A stretch of 64,000 nucleotides of DNA, from positions 63,713,865 through 63,777,864 of the forward strand of contig NC_134843.1 in the NCBI RefSeq assembly GCF_965363235.1, written 5' to 3'. Shown one piece after another: positions 13,101 to 24,249 of this stretch (positions are counted from its first letter, which is position 1; every line of letters begins with the position of its first letter). Both the position numbers and the translations under genes were made by a program. Origin of the DNA: Mytilus galloprovincialis. Its lineage: Eukaryota > Mollusca > Bivalvia > Mytilida > Mytilidae. Below the pieces are notes generated by a model, which saw nothing but the letters and a program-made list of their open reading frames with translations, did not search any database and was not told the origin of the DNA.

Positions 13101-16100
13101 CATATTTCCATTCTCTATTTTAGTGGCCAAATCAGTATATATACATGCATTATAAGGTCGTTATAGGCCAACATTATATTTGACTGCTGGAACATGTAAG
13201 TTTCCGAAACTGCAGACATATAGATCATTCAATGCAAATCATGTAATGCCTATTTTCGATTGAACCTCAGTCGTGCTGAACGGTCTGTAATTGCACAATT
13301 TAAATGCGGCATACATCCTTTGAGGATCGACGCAGGACACTTTGTGTGAGAAGCAAAAGCAAACTATTGTTTTCGACACTTTTTAGTGGACTGTCATGTT
13401 TACCGTGATTATTCAGCCGAACTTGATTTTGAATCTAGGGAATTTGTTGAAGTCCTCGGAAAATTAACGGTATAAGGAACAAAGAACTGTCTGCATTGAA
13501 AAAATCAAATGTAATGCTTATGTTGTTCCGCTGTTGAATATTTATTTTCAAATATTAAAGTTCAAAGTTACTTAAAAACGCCGGTTATTGCTATTTCACC
13601 CACTTATTAATACATTTTAGATTATAATGAAATACGCGTTAATATAATAAATAATTTGGTATTGGTCGTGATTGTAAAGGGGAAAAGTTTAGATATGCAC
13701 GTGGGTGTACCCGTCTTAAACGAAGAACCGTGTCAAGTAATTTCGAAGGTCTTATCAAATCAAGTTATGTGTTGTTTCAAGAGTGTAATACGACCTCAAA
13801 ATCTGTTTATCTATTCATAAACCTTTGAATAGACTTATTAAGAAGGGATATAATTACGATACTGTTGTCAAGTCATTAAAGATTGCATATTTTGGCGTTA
13901 ATATTGAGTCACTGATAAGGTCTTTGCATCGGAACTAAACACATTTATTCTAAAAACAGTTGTTGGCATGACACGGGTTATGTTCTTCTCATATATGTTA
14001 TGATGGTATGATACTAAACCCCTAACGGGAAGGATTGTGCCTGATGTTCATATGATGAAATCATAATCTTTCAGTCAGTTTAATTGAAGTCTGGAGCTGG
14101 CATGTCAGTTAACTGCTAGTAGTCTGTTGTTATTTATGTATTATTGTCATTTTGTTTATTTTCTTTGGTTACATCTTCTGACATCAGACTCGGATTTCTC
14201 TTGAACTGAATTTTAATGTGCGTATTGTTATGTGTTTACTTTACTACATTGGTTAGAGGTATAGGGGGAGGGTTGAGATCTCACAAACATGTTTAACCTC
14301 GCCGCATTTTTGCGCCTGTCCCAAGTCAGGAGCCTCTGGCCTTTGTTAGTCTTGTATTATTTTTATTTTAGTTTCTTGTGTACAATTTGGAAATTAGTAT
14401 GGCGTTCATTATCACTGGACTAGTATATATTTCTTTAGGGGCCAGCTGAAGGACGCCTCCGGGTGCGGGAATTTCTCGCTACATTGAAGACCTGTTGGTG
14501 ACCATCTGCTGTTGTTTATTATTTGGTCGGGTTGTTGTCTCTTTGACACATTCCCCATTTCCATTCTCAATTTTATATCAACATCAATGTGTATCACATA
14601 GAAAATGGCCATGAATATAATGTCATGTATAGTTTCAAGAACGGAAACGTTACGATTCAATTTAAGACAACAAATAAATGAAATAGAAACTAATTCATTT
14701 AAAAGACAACCGAAGAAAGGTTTTTCAGTTCCATACATTTAAACAAAGTTAATCACATGCTGCTAAAATGATCCAATTCTGCTGTATTTTTCACCTACAA
14801 CTTTACAAAAGGGCATGGAGTTTAAAAACATAAAAAAAATATTCAATAGACAACTCTATTGGATATACCCGTCTTTTTATTATTCACAAATAACTTTCGT
14901 GTGTCATATTCGATGCATAATTCATAATAAAATGACTTATAGTAAAGTGTTTCTACTTATCACGTTATGCAGACTACTAGACTATAATTAATCTTCCTTT
15001 AAACTGAACCCTTACAACATTCTATATAAAAGTGAAACTTACAGTGTACTTCAATAAATTTAGTAGTAGTTAGTGGATTTTGTAGTACACCATTTTCAGC
15101 CTGGCACTCGTACACCTCAATATGATCATCTAAAGTTGCAGTGAATGTCAAAGATGTTGTCACTGCTGTACCAACAGTTGTTGTAGAAATACCAGTTGTT
15201 ATTTCTATGTGGTCCTTGAACCATTTCACAGTCGGTGGTGGATCACCTCTGGCAGATGTACATGTTAATGTTATCTGTGAATTCAGAACAAGGACAGGAG
15301 GTCCGTCGATAACTGGTGGTCCAGGAGGAATCTGAGATGAAGCTATAAATATAATTAAAATAGTCAACATGAAGTGCATTTTACGTGTATCAAATTTGCA
15401 ATTCACTTTTAATTTAGTTAGTAGATAATAGTGTAATATTTGAATTCCGCAAACATTACCTTCGGTGGGATCTATGCTGAAGCTATGATTATAATTAATG
15501 TCATTAATTAAATAGAGTGTATGATAAGAGAATATACCGAAATGATATTTTAATAAAACTTAATGAAGAATAGAATCATTTTGCTGTAGTAAATTCTCAT
15601 ACATAGTGATTAATTACATAAATATTTTGGCAGTTTAATGATAACTAATTTGATATTTTGTTCAAAAAAATAATAATAATATTCATGGATTTCACGAATC
15701 TAGAGAATCCATTTTAAAGATAGTCTTTTTGATTAGTTTAATACAAAAAAAATACTTTCCAATATATGCACGCATTATAACAGAATCTCCTATTGAATGT
15801 TATTAGTAAAGTGTTATACAATTTCATGCACAATTTAAAAAAAAATATTTGTAAGGGACGAAAATTGAGAATGGAAATGGGGAATGTGTCAAAGAGACCC
15901 GACCGACCAAAGAGCAGAAAATAGCACAAGGTCACTAATGAGTCTTCAACACAGCAAGAAAAATCAGCAACCAGAGGATTTGATATGACATGTTTTGTTA
16001 GAGTTGCATTTAGCCTCTTCATGGTTATCCCGAGAGGTTTTATTTTATTATATGTTCTTCCTAGTGCCATTACCCACAAAAGGGTGTCTCAGATTAAGGA

Positions 16101-16897
16101 TAGAGTGTTAAGATCAAATTTTACACTTTATCAATTATTATCTACATTTATGTGGTAAGTATGTTTACACAAATTACAGATTTATGAGAGATTGGCATAT
16201 GGCAGCAATAATTTGAGACACCCTTTTTGTAGCTCCTGTTGTGTTGACGAAGATTTCGTTAAAATTTCCTGTATAGTTTTAGAGATTCATTCAAGTGAAC
16301 TGACCAAGACTTTGCCATTAATTGCATAATAATTGATGACAAAATGATATCAAACCAAAAATATCGCATTCATTTAAAAGATTAATCTTTAATCTATCTA
16401 TATTTTAAATTACTTCTATTATTAATTTATATGCATTCTTAAGAAAGTAACAGGATTTGAAAGGTTGGAGATTGGAAGTTTAAAAATCTTTGTTTTGTGC
16501 TACTTTAAACGTGCAAATGTATAGTATGTTAAATATTTTAAACTTTTACACTAGTTTGTGTCCCACCACAGAGGTTACAATTCTGAGTGATGGTTTGATT
16601 AACACACATACATGTAGAACAGGGTTTCAAAATCATGCCTGTAACCTGAAAATTTTTAACTGAAACATAAATGACAAATATTAACATTATCCTTACGATC
16701 ATTTAATTCAATAGATCCGTTAACCCGTTTTTGTAATTTCTAGGTCTGTAACAAAGAAAAATAAAGATTGATCGACTGTTTACTATACCAATAGACTAAA
16801 TGTATTCGTGGAGAATTAAATACTTTCATAAATATATGAAATACTTACCGAGCATAAGGACCATATAGATTATTACCAACAAAAACAAATATTCCAT
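3883..16897 (-). CDS. Immunoglobulin-superfamily protein, secreted or membrane (5' part of gene)
   Basis: A minus-strand gene assembled by eye from four exons: 16849-16897, 15043-15342, 6499-6805 and 3883-4173. All introns are GT-AG and all junctions are phase 1, the usual arrangement for Ig-domain exons. The product starts with a 16-residue hydrophobic leader (MEYLFLLVIIYMVLML) and continues with three Ig-like domains carrying the paired cysteines and, in domains 1 and 3, the core tryptophan. No transmembrane segment or stop follows, so the gene runs off the left edge. IgSF proteins of this build act in cell recognition or immunity; I cannot say which. Exon 3 is 307 nt rather than a multiple of three, so this copy does not read through as it stands. 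Confidence 0.8.
4174..6498. other. Intron of the Ig gene
   Basis: AT-rich intron sequence between Ig exons 4 and 3. I saw no further exon and no recognisable transposon in it. Small open frames (for example at 4504-4725 on plus and 4906-5103 on minus) have no coding character. Confidence 0.5.
6499..6805 (-). CDS. Ig gene exon 3: second Ig-like domain, with frame change
   Basis: The acceptor is GATAG|TTCCCCC and the donor GCTC|GTGAGTAT. It encodes PPKSPTLTGPTTLTPGQQG, WTCSSANGFPAG and the strand F region GDTIC. The length is 307 nt. The frame entering from exon 2 meets a stop near 6537, while the +1 frame from about 6560 onward (THTTTLGSTPQTVCRQITVA) is open to the donor and rejoins exon 4 in phase. 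So there is one extra base, or two missing, near 6556-6568. This could be a real frameshift allele, a dying gene or an assembly error. Confidence 0.75.
7630..7800. repeat. Dispersed repeat family C (GATGTGGTATGATTGCCAA type), fragment
   Basis: It begins with AGATGTGGTATAAGTGCCAA and continues with CTCTCCATC and ACATGGAGCATTGG. Other members in this window are at 18232-18480, 37845-38110, 42195-42290 (reverse), 48955-49070 (reverse) and 59850-60100. Noncoding. Confidence 0.6.
8376..9515 (-). mobile_element. Penelope-like element, 5'-truncated 3' part
   Basis: On the minus strand this matches the last part of the reverse-transcriptase ORF and the 3' UTR of the longer copy at 50371-52815: the residues KRDDFSFPIVNYPFLDGDV and SPSYGVYISQLV, then the conserved 3' UTR ending CCATTTCCATACTCAATTTT. 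Only the C-terminal end of the protein remains, so it is a dead 5'-truncated insertion nested in the 2.9-kb inverted-repeat element. Confidence 0.85.
9530..9978 (+). mobile_element. Retroelement 3' tail (LINE-like, ends in TTTA repeats)
   Basis: Noncoding 3' tail ending ...CTACTGTTGCCTTTATTTA. The last ~115 bp recur at 11862-11978, ending in the same TTTATTTA, which suits 3'-anchored retrotransposition. The family assignment is from memory of mussel repeats and is not certain. Confidence 0.5.
11150..11345. repeat. GTTAACTTATG-type short repeat
   Basis: Degenerate repeats of GTTAACTTATG and GGACTGGTTTCGAAGTTAAC, about five copies, partly self-complementary because GTTAAC is a palindrome. Noncoding. 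Confidence 0.65.
11862..11978 (+). mobile_element. Retroelement 3' tail, second copy
   Basis: Matches the end of the tail at 9530-9978 (TTCTCCTCTTATATT... to ...CTTTATTTA). Severely 5'-truncated. Confidence 0.6.
12985..13125 (+). mobile_element. 3' tail related to the Penelope-like family
   Basis: Shares GGTCGGGTTGTTGTCTCTTT and CATTTCCATTCTC with the 3' ends at 14573 and 52815 but is more diverged, so it is an older or different subfamily. Confidence 0.6.
13258..13480 (+). pseudogene. LINE reverse-transcriptase C-terminal fragment
   Basis: The plus strand reads LSRAERSVIAQFKCGIHPLR and then IDAGHF, resembling the end of many non-LTR ORF2 proteins (a phrase like LRCGxxPLRIETGR before the terminal cysteine-histidine cluster). 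The frame is broken beyond this. A dead fragment; the family is not determined. Confidence 0.45.
13826..14576 (+). mobile_element. Penelope-like element, 5'-truncated copy
   Basis: From AAACCTTTGAATAGACTTAT onward it is almost identical to 52064-52815, including the last ORF codons (...ESLIRSLHRN, stop) and the whole 3' UTR. One small difference is seven extra bases near 14080. Near identity suggests both copies are young. Confidence 0.9.
14577..15042. other. Ig-gene intron segment
   Basis: Nothing recognised between the Penelope-like copy and Ig exon 2. Confidence 0.4.
15043..15342 (-). CDS. Ig gene exon 2: first Ig-like domain
   Basis: Exactly 300 nt between the acceptor TATAG|CTTCATC and the donor CACT|GTAAGT, phase 1 at both ends. 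It encodes a proline-rich start (PPGPPVIDGPP) and one Ig domain with ITLTC (strand B), VKWFKD (strand C tryptophan) and YECQAENG (strand F). A complete Ig domain in one exon is typical of IgSF genes. Confidence 0.9.
15865..15985 (-). mobile_element. Penelope-like 3' tail fragment
   Basis: The reverse complement carries the conserved terminal block (GTCTCTTTGACACATTCCCC, CATTTCCATTCTCAAT) found at 14573 and 52815. A short 5'-truncated remnant in the intron between Ig exons 1 and 2. Confidence 0.75.
16849..16897 (-). CDS. Ig gene exon 1: signal peptide
   Basis: The start codon is at 16897-16895 on the minus strand, followed by 16 codons rich in L, V, I and M. The exon ends after the first base of a codon at a good donor (CTCG|GTAAGTAT). 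Joining to exon 2 gives a leader ending ...LMLASSQ, a plausible signal-peptidase site. Confidence 0.82.
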
Positions 16898-17269
16898 TTT
16901 AAAATCATTAGAGGGTATATTTCTTAAACTTCTAAGTACATTGTCATGATGAACGAAGCATACAGGGTAAACCTACGCAATTATGTGTAGATGTTTTGTT
17001 CTTTAAACGATTATTATCTCTGCCTATTTATTAAACTGATTGGTTAGTTTTTGTTATTTAAATCCCTTGTGTAGTTGTTAAAAATATTTCACCGATCATT
17101 GTCAAATTTATAAAGAGTCAATATATACAATCACATCTAAATTGATTCGGGGTTGATCAGACCTTGGATCTTTTTGTTTATTTGTTTAATTGTCATTATC
17201 ATTAAGTTTGTTGAGATTAATTTTGCGGAAAAATCTGTATACTATTTTTAAACGTTTAAAAAAATGGAA

Positions 17270-17690
17270 CCAAGCACAGTGGTCATGCCATGGCATGCAT
17301 CAATCATCGATATTAATTGCTCTGACAACTTTTCGTATTCTATTTTTTTTTATGTCATATTTTTGTAAATATACAGGACATGGATTTTCTAGATTAAATT
17401 GTTTAATATTTTGTCACGTTGTGGTACCTATATATATATGTCTTCTGTATTTTTATTTGTCTAGATCTGTCTGTCTTTTTAGTTTTAGCCAGTGGTCATG
17501 CCATGGCATGCATCAATCATCGATATTAATTGCTCTGGCAACTTTTCGTATTCAATTTTTTAATGTCATATTTTTGTAAATATACAGAGCATGGGTTTTC
17601 TAGATTAAATTGTTTAATTTTTTGTCACGTTGTGGTACTTTAAATATATATATGTCTTCTGTATTATTATTTGTCTAGATCTGTCTGGGT
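17270..17690 (+). repeat. Direct tandem duplication, ~215-bp period
   Basis: The block beginning CAGTGGTCATGCCATGGCAT occurs at about 17277 and again at about 17491, followed in both by CATCAATCATCGATATTAAT and GTCATATTTTTGTAAATATA. The 129-aa open frame over it repeats itself for this reason and is not a gene. Confidence 0.85.
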
Positions 17691-17696
17691 TTTTTT

Positions 17697-18125
17697 TGTA
17701 GACGAAAGGCGCGTCTGGCGTATATACAAAATTTAGTCCTGGTATCTATGATGAGTTTATTCACAACCACTGGGTCGATGCCACTGCTGGGGGAGATTTA
17801 TTTCCCCGAGGGTATCACAAGCCCAGTAGTCAGCACTTTTTGTGCTGACATGAATTATCATAGATATTGTTATATTTATAAATTAACTGTTTCAAAATTC
17901 TGATTTTTTTTGTAATAATAAGGCTTTTCTACCTCAGGCATAGATTACCTAAGCTGTATTTGGCAACACTTTTAGGAACTTTGGATCTCAATGCTCTTCA
18001 ACTTTGTACTTTATTTGGCTTTTTTAACTTTTTTGGATTCGAGCGTCACTGATGAGTCTTTTGTAGACGAAACGCGCGTCTGGCGTATATACAAAATTTA
18101 GTCCTGGTATCTATGATGAGTTTAT
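17697..18125 (+). repeat. Dispersed repeat family B (GACGAAACGCGCGTCTGGCG)
   Basis: A ~350-bp unit beginning CACTGGGTCGATGCCACTGC and ending TAGACGAAACGCGCGTCTGG and CCTGGTATCTATGATGAG, preceded at 17697-17760 by a copy of the unit's own end, so at least two units were in tandem. The same family lies at 59340-59670 and 63090-63530 and is split around the element at 18839-25589. Confidence 0.8.
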
Positions 18126-18133
18126 TTATTTTT

Positions 18134-18830
18134 AGCCATGGCGTTGTCAAATAATTCTAAATCTATGAGTTTGACTGTCCCTCTGGTATCTTTCGGCTCT
18201 CTTTATAAATACACCTTGTACATAAAAAAGAAGATGCGGTATGATTGCAATTAAAACATTTTTTTATTAGAAAGGAAATGACACAGAAATTAATCAACTA
18301 ATATAATAGGTAACTTTACAGACTTCAACAACGAGAAAAGCCAATATGGCGCATTTTCAGCTATAAATAGACCCGAAATGACAAATGTAAAACCAAGCGA
18401 GAAAAACTAACAAATAATAAGTAGCACTGTAACAAACAAACAACCACTTATTATATGCTTCTGACTTGGTTCACATAATCATAGGTTAGGACGTTGTTTT
18501 CAATTCACTTGTTAATACTAAGGATGTTCTTATCCCTTACAGATATTACATTAGCCGTAGTTGGAATATACTTTTGGAATGTTAGTCCTCAGTGTTTTTC
18601 AACCTTATACAAGCTTCGCTTTCCAACTATTTTTGCAGGAAATGCGTACCCTTCCGGAGCACCGGATTTCACTCCCGGTTTTTAGTGGAGTTCGTGCTGT
18701 TTCATATTTATTATTTATAACTGCTAATGTAAATGTCCTTTGGTTTTATGAGTCTTGGTATACTCCTTGGTTTTAATTGTTATTGTCTTTTTATCTGAGA
18801 GTTTCTGATCTGTCTTATGGAGACGAAACG
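18134..18830. repeat. Mixed dispersed-repeat fragments
   Basis: Contains a tail with GCCATGGCGTTGTC and TTTGACTGTCCCTCTGGTAT, a family C fragment from GAAGATGCGGTATGATTGCA (18232), and a tail with GCGTACCCTTCCGGAGCACC. These look like pieces of retroelement 3' ends. The open frames at 18494-18776 fall inside them and are not genes. Confidence 0.5.
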
Positions 18831-19149
18831 CACGTCTTCACGGCCGACACTCGGCTAACCGAGAGATTGGTCGGTTAATCTGTATTGAGTATGTGGCTAT
18901 ATGGGCGATTGGTCTGTTAATCGGGTTGGTTATACGTCTGTTAAGAGTAAAACGCACAATTTAATGTTAAATCCTATTTAATATACAGATTTTTGGCATA
19001 TTATAAGAACCAAATCAAAAAAAGAAAAGTGTCTGACAAAATGATATCTATCATAGAACATTTTCCACCTGTAAAAACGAAAACATTGTAAGACAATTGA
19101 TGTTATTAGAAGAGTTCAAACAATGTGTTCATTTACACTTAAAACACAT

Positions 19150-22100
19150 TTAGACGACAAAACGGTTGGGACAATACATGATGCAGCTGTTATTTAAGAT
19201 AATTATACCCTTTCACATAAAAGAAGTTTCAAGGGTCAAAATGTTAATACTTCAAATGGAAATTACAAAAATCAAAGCACTGAGCGTACTGATAGTAAGC
19301 CTGTTGTACAGAATAAGAGTCAGTCCAATTATAATGTCTAGTCCAAAATTTGATACTTTTGAGAAGAAGTCACTGATTTGTGCTTATTGCAAGAAAAATG
19401 GTCACCTGATGGCTGATTGTTTTAGACTCCAGAAGAAGAATGAACGAGATAATAAGCCAAAATCCAGTGCTTGTACGACACCTTATATTACCAGTACGTT
19501 GGAATGTCCTGCGAGTCAGGCTTTTAAGTCCAGTTTTTGTGATTACATGGAGGAATATAAACCCTTTATGTCTGATGGGTTTATTTCTATTGTTGATGAT
19601 ACCACTCTTCAGCCTATTAAGATTTTACGGGACACGGGAGCTTCTCAGTCTTTATTGTTAGAAGGTGTGTTGCCTTTGTCCGAGAAGACTTCTGTTGGTG
19701 CCTCCGTTTTGTTACAAGGTGTAGAGTTAGGTTGTATAGATGTTCCTCTCCATCGTATTTATCTGAAGTCAGATTTGATAACTGGACCAGTTATTGTAGG
19801 TGTTCGTCCTAATCTCCCTGTAGAGGGTGTTACATTATTGCTAGGAAATGATCTAGCTAGGAACAAAGTGGTTGCTGAACCAATTGTTACCTGTGAACCA
19901 GTGGTGGATGTTAAATCACCTGAAGATGATGCTGAATTCTATCCAGCTTGTGTTGTTACTAGGGCGATGGCTAGAAAACAACAAGATGAGGATTTGCAAG
20001 AAAACCAGTTTGATTACATGGACCTTTCTGACACTTTCCTAGCCGACATTGAAGGTCCTGGTAGCTCAGAAAAGGCCATAATAAGACAAATTTATGTTAA
20101 CAAGAATGTAATTATGCCATGGCCAGACGTAAACAGCCATTCATTAAACAGAAAGAATTTATTGGAAGAACAACATAAAGACCCTGAGATTCTTCAGCTC
20201 AACCAGCGGGCTCAACCACAGGAGGAAGCAGACAAAGTGGCTGAATGCTATTTCCATCAGGACGGCATTTTAATGAGGAAGTGGAGGCCACCTGATGCTA
20301 CCCCAGAGGAGGAATGGAGAGTGGTATACCAAGTGGTGGTGCCTAAAGTTTATAGGCAAGAAATTATTGGTCTTGCTCATGACACCCCCTTGGCTGGACA
20401 CTTAGGTATAAGGAAGACTGCCTAAAAATATTGCAACATTTCTACTGGCCCAGACTTAGAAATGATGTCGCAGAATACTGCAAATCATGCCATATATGAC
20501 AGGTTGTTGGTAAACCTAACCAGAAAATACCACCAGCACCACTTCTGCCTATTCCAGCCTTTGACGAACCTTTCAGCAGAGTTCTAATTGACTGTGTTGG
20601 ACCTTTACCAAAGACCAAGACTGGAAATGCATATTTATTGACAATCATGTGTACATCTACCCGCTTTCCTGAAGCTATTCCGCTCAGAAATATCAAGACA
20701 CCTACTATCGTCAAAGCTTTGATCAAATTTTTCACATTAGTAGGACTTCCTAAGTCTATACAGTCCGACCAGGGATCAAATTTCATGTCAGGTTTATTTC
20801 AGCAAGTCGTATACCAGTTAGGGATTGCTCAGTACAGATCAAGTGCTTATCATCCAGAATCTCAAGGTGCGTTAGAACGTTTTCATCAAACATTGAAGAA
20901 CATGATTAGAACTTTTTGTCTTCAATTTGACAGAGACTGGGATGATGGAGTTCACTTTCTACTCTTTGCGGTTCGAGAGGCTGTTCAAGAATCCCTTGGA
21001 TTTAGTCCCTTTGAGTTGGTATTTGGTCATACTGTAAGGGGACCGTTAAAATTGATTAAGGAAAAGTGGCTTACTGAACATACTGACTTGAATCTTTTAG
21101 ACTATGTATCTAGATTTAAAGAAAAATTGTATACTGCTTGTCAAATTGCTCAAAAAAAGTTAAAAAATGTACAGAACAAGATGAAAATATGGTATGATAA
21201 AGCTGCCAGGGACAGAGTTTTTGAGCCTGGTGATAAGGTACTTGTATTTCTGCCTGTCCCTGGACATCCTTTACAGGCTAAATATTGTGGTCCTTATACA
21301 ATAGAGAATAAAATTAATGATTTGAATTATATTGTAAAAACTCCAGGTCGGCGCAAACAAAATAGAGTGTGTCATATTAATATGTTAAAACCATATTTTG
21401 AGCGTACTAATGTACTATATGATAGTAAACCAGTTGCCACGTTAGGCATGGTTAACTTTGAGAACAATCATGACAAACCAGATGTAATTGAACCAACTTT
21501 TAGTTGTAAAACTATGGAAGAGACAGTTAGATTGAAAAATTCAGAAATTTTGTCAAATTTAGATTCAAAACTTGCACATCTGTCTTTTGATCGTAGAGAA
21601 GAAATAAAAACTTTGGTATTTTCTTTTAAAAATCTTTTTCCAGATGTGCCAAACAAAACCACTGCTGTTTGTCATGATGTTGATGTCGGAGATGCTTCTC
21701 CAATTAAGCAACATCCTTACAGGCTCAATCCACTCAAACTTGAAGTTATGAGAAAAGAAATTAAATATATGCTTGACAATGATATTATTGAGCCGAGTAA
21801 CAGTGAATGGAGCTCTCCTTGTCTCCTTGTGCCAAAACCAGATAAAACTTTTCGTTTCGTGACTGATTTCAGAAAAGTAAATTCAGTCTCAAAATCGGAT
21901 TCCTATCCGATTTCAAGGATAGACGATTGTATTGACAATATTGGTCAAGCAAAATTTGTGAGCAAATTTGATTTATTGAAAGGTTATTGGCAAGTTCCAT
22001 TGACACAGAGAGCTCGTGAAATATCAGCTTTTGTTACACCAGATGGCTTATTTCAATATACTGTAATGCCATTTGGCATGAAAAGTGCTCCAGCTACATT

Positions 22101-23624
22101 TCAAAGAATGATCAATAATGTTATAAAAGATTTAGACTGTTGTTATGCTTATATTGGTGATCTTATTGTATGTAGTGATAGCTGGGAACAGCATTTAAAA
22201 CATTTGTATGATACTTTTGATAGATTGTCAAATTCAAATTTGACTGTTAATCTTGGTAAAAGTGAATTTTGTCAGGCCACTATTGATTATTTAGGGCATA
22301 CAGTTGGCCAAGGTCAAGTAAAACCTATTATGGCTAAAGTGGAAGCTATTTCCAAATTTCCACCTCCTACAAATAGAAAACAACTTGTGAGATATTTAGG
22401 CATGATAGGATTTTACAGGAAATTCTGTTCAAATTTTGCTACTGTTGTTCAACCATTGACTCATCTTTTACGAAAAGATTCTAAATTTATCTGGAGTGAA
22501 AATGGTCAAAAAGCTTTTGAAAATAGCAAATCACTTTTAATTAATAGTCCAGTTCTGATTACTCCAGACTTTGAAAAACAATTTAAACTTGCCGTTGATG
22601 CAAGCGATGTAGGAATAGGAGCTGTTTTATATCAAGAAACAGATGATAATGTTGAAAAACCTATATCATATTTTTCTAAGAAATTAGATAAACATCAGAA
22701 AAATTATTCAACTATTGAAAAAGAGTGTTTTGCAATGTTGTCAGCACTTCAACATTTTGATGTATATTTGAATCCCACTGTATATCCTATTCTTGTTTAT
22801 ACTGATCATAATCCTCTCACCTTCATGCATAAAATGAGAAACAAGAATCAGAGGTTGACTAGGTGGAGTTTATTGTTACAGGAATATGATGTAATTGTAA
22901 AACATATTAAGGGTAAAGATAATGTAATAGCTGATGCTTTATCTAGAGCTTATTAAATCACTTTGTATATATTATGTATTTTTGTTCATATTATTCATGA
23001 TAAGTTTTTGTTACACTAAAACTTCTTTTAAAGGGGGAGGTGTTATGATATTGTAATTATTATGTTTATTTATGTTGGCCTAATTTGTGTTGTATGGCCT
23101 GATAGTTGTTTACCAAATAATCTTATAACTGTGCAGTTTAGGAATGATTGGAACTTTCTAGAATGATCCTTATAAAAGATGCGTAATTTAAACTTCTACG
23201 TTATTCCAGAAACTTCCGTTGTAACTTTCCAGGATTTTCCACAATGTTCCATTATAGAGTGTTCTAGAATTTTCCATGACAACACTATATATACAGACAC
23301 TAAAGTTAAACTCTCATAATTAAACTTGGACATAGACATTGATAGACATTAGTATTCACAGCATTTGGATTGACACTTTTATTCTACAAACAACATCATA
23401 CTGGATTGTGACCTTAGTAGTGAACATAATATTCAGATTGGATTCCGAAAGATTTCCGGATACAGATAAAGATAACAGATTGGACTCATATTTTGACAGT
23501 TAAGTTAACAGTAATATTTGTGTAATACCTTTTGTAAACTTTTGTATAATAAATATTGTTAAATTTTACTATTGATTTGTGTCTTTTGTTGGCTACAATT
23601 TAAAGGCGATTTCTGGCCGTAACA
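19150..23624 (+). mobile_element. Ty3/gypsy-type retroelement with Gmr1-like domain order (fossil)
   Basis: Parts in order on the plus strand: CCHC zinc knuckle of gag (~19378-19425), aspartic protease with DTGAS (~19630), integrase zinc-binding region (~20370-20480), integrase core (~20500-20960) with a downstream linker, reverse transcriptase (~21700-22320), RNase H (~22560-22950), a purine tract (23029-23040) and a 3' LTR (23041-23624). Integrase precedes reverse transcriptase, unlike the usual Ty3 order and like the Gmr1 group. The copy is broken, with at least one interruption, and no 5' LTR was recognised. It is probably fairly old, and it sits inside the inverted-repeat element at 18839-25589. 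Confidence 0.88.
23041..23624 (+). repeat. 3' LTR of the Gmr1-like element
   Basis: 584 bp starting TGTTATGATATTG directly after the purine tract AAAGGGGGAGG and ending GGCCGTAACA, so it has TG...CA ends with a short inverted repeat. It contains TATATATACAGACAC (a possible promoter box, ~23286) and AATAAA (~23550) as a polyadenylation signal. Confidence 0.8.
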
Positions 23625-24054
23625 ATACGCATAGCAATTTTTTTAATAAAAGGCGAAACAAACAATTTTAGATATCATTTAAAGGACACAAAATAGTACT
23701 TTGGTTCTAAAAATTAAATTGACATTAGTAAATATTTCATAATTGTAATATAACGTGAATAATACCTCGTTTTAGTGAAAATTATGGGAATAAAGTCTGT
23801 TAATGGGTTGGACAATTGAAATTGTGTCAGTTAAGAGTTATTTAGCCACGATAATAGTTTTGCTACCTTTATATTTTCCCATTGAAAAAGTTAAGAATGA
23901 GATATTCTTGAGTAAAAAAAATGACACTGAATACGGGGCAAGAGTATCCTTCTAGTAAGAGCATTTTTATTTTGACTTTCTTTGCATTTAATGGAAGGAT
24001 GTGTCTATGAATCGGCCGCTGGAATATGCATGCATTTATTATTAACGTTTACAA

Positions 24055-24249
24055 TCAGCCTTTTGTTTGTGTGTGTTCAGTGTAGCACGTTCTCAAATCC
24101 GACTGACAGTGTCTTTCTAATACAGCACAGGATACATATAACGTGTTGTCGTTCTCATATGCCTCATAATGTTTGTCACTGGACGTTAATCCAAATTCGT
24201 CAGAATCATCTAATTGATTCTTTTCTTCTATTACTTTATCATATGTTGT
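24055..24249 (-). other. Possible coding exon inside the 6.75-kb element
   Basis: The minus strand has a 65-codon open stretch with a protein-like composition (EEKNQLDDSDEFGL, NDNTLYVSCAVLERHCQSDL), bounded by a stop on each side. It might be a remnant of the element's own gene, but I recognise no family and no splice sites decide it. The overlapping plus-strand open frame (23982-24380) looks less protein-like. Confidence 0.2.

Noticed and set aside
15141-15335. Plus-strand 64-aa open frame
   Set aside because: Antisense shadow of Ig exon 2.
17190-17579. Plus-strand 129-aa open frame
   Set aside because: It covers a tandem duplication and repeats its own sequence; composition is AT-driven.
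20442-20786. Minus-strand 114-aa open frame
   Set aside because: Antisense to the integrase region of the Ty3-type element.
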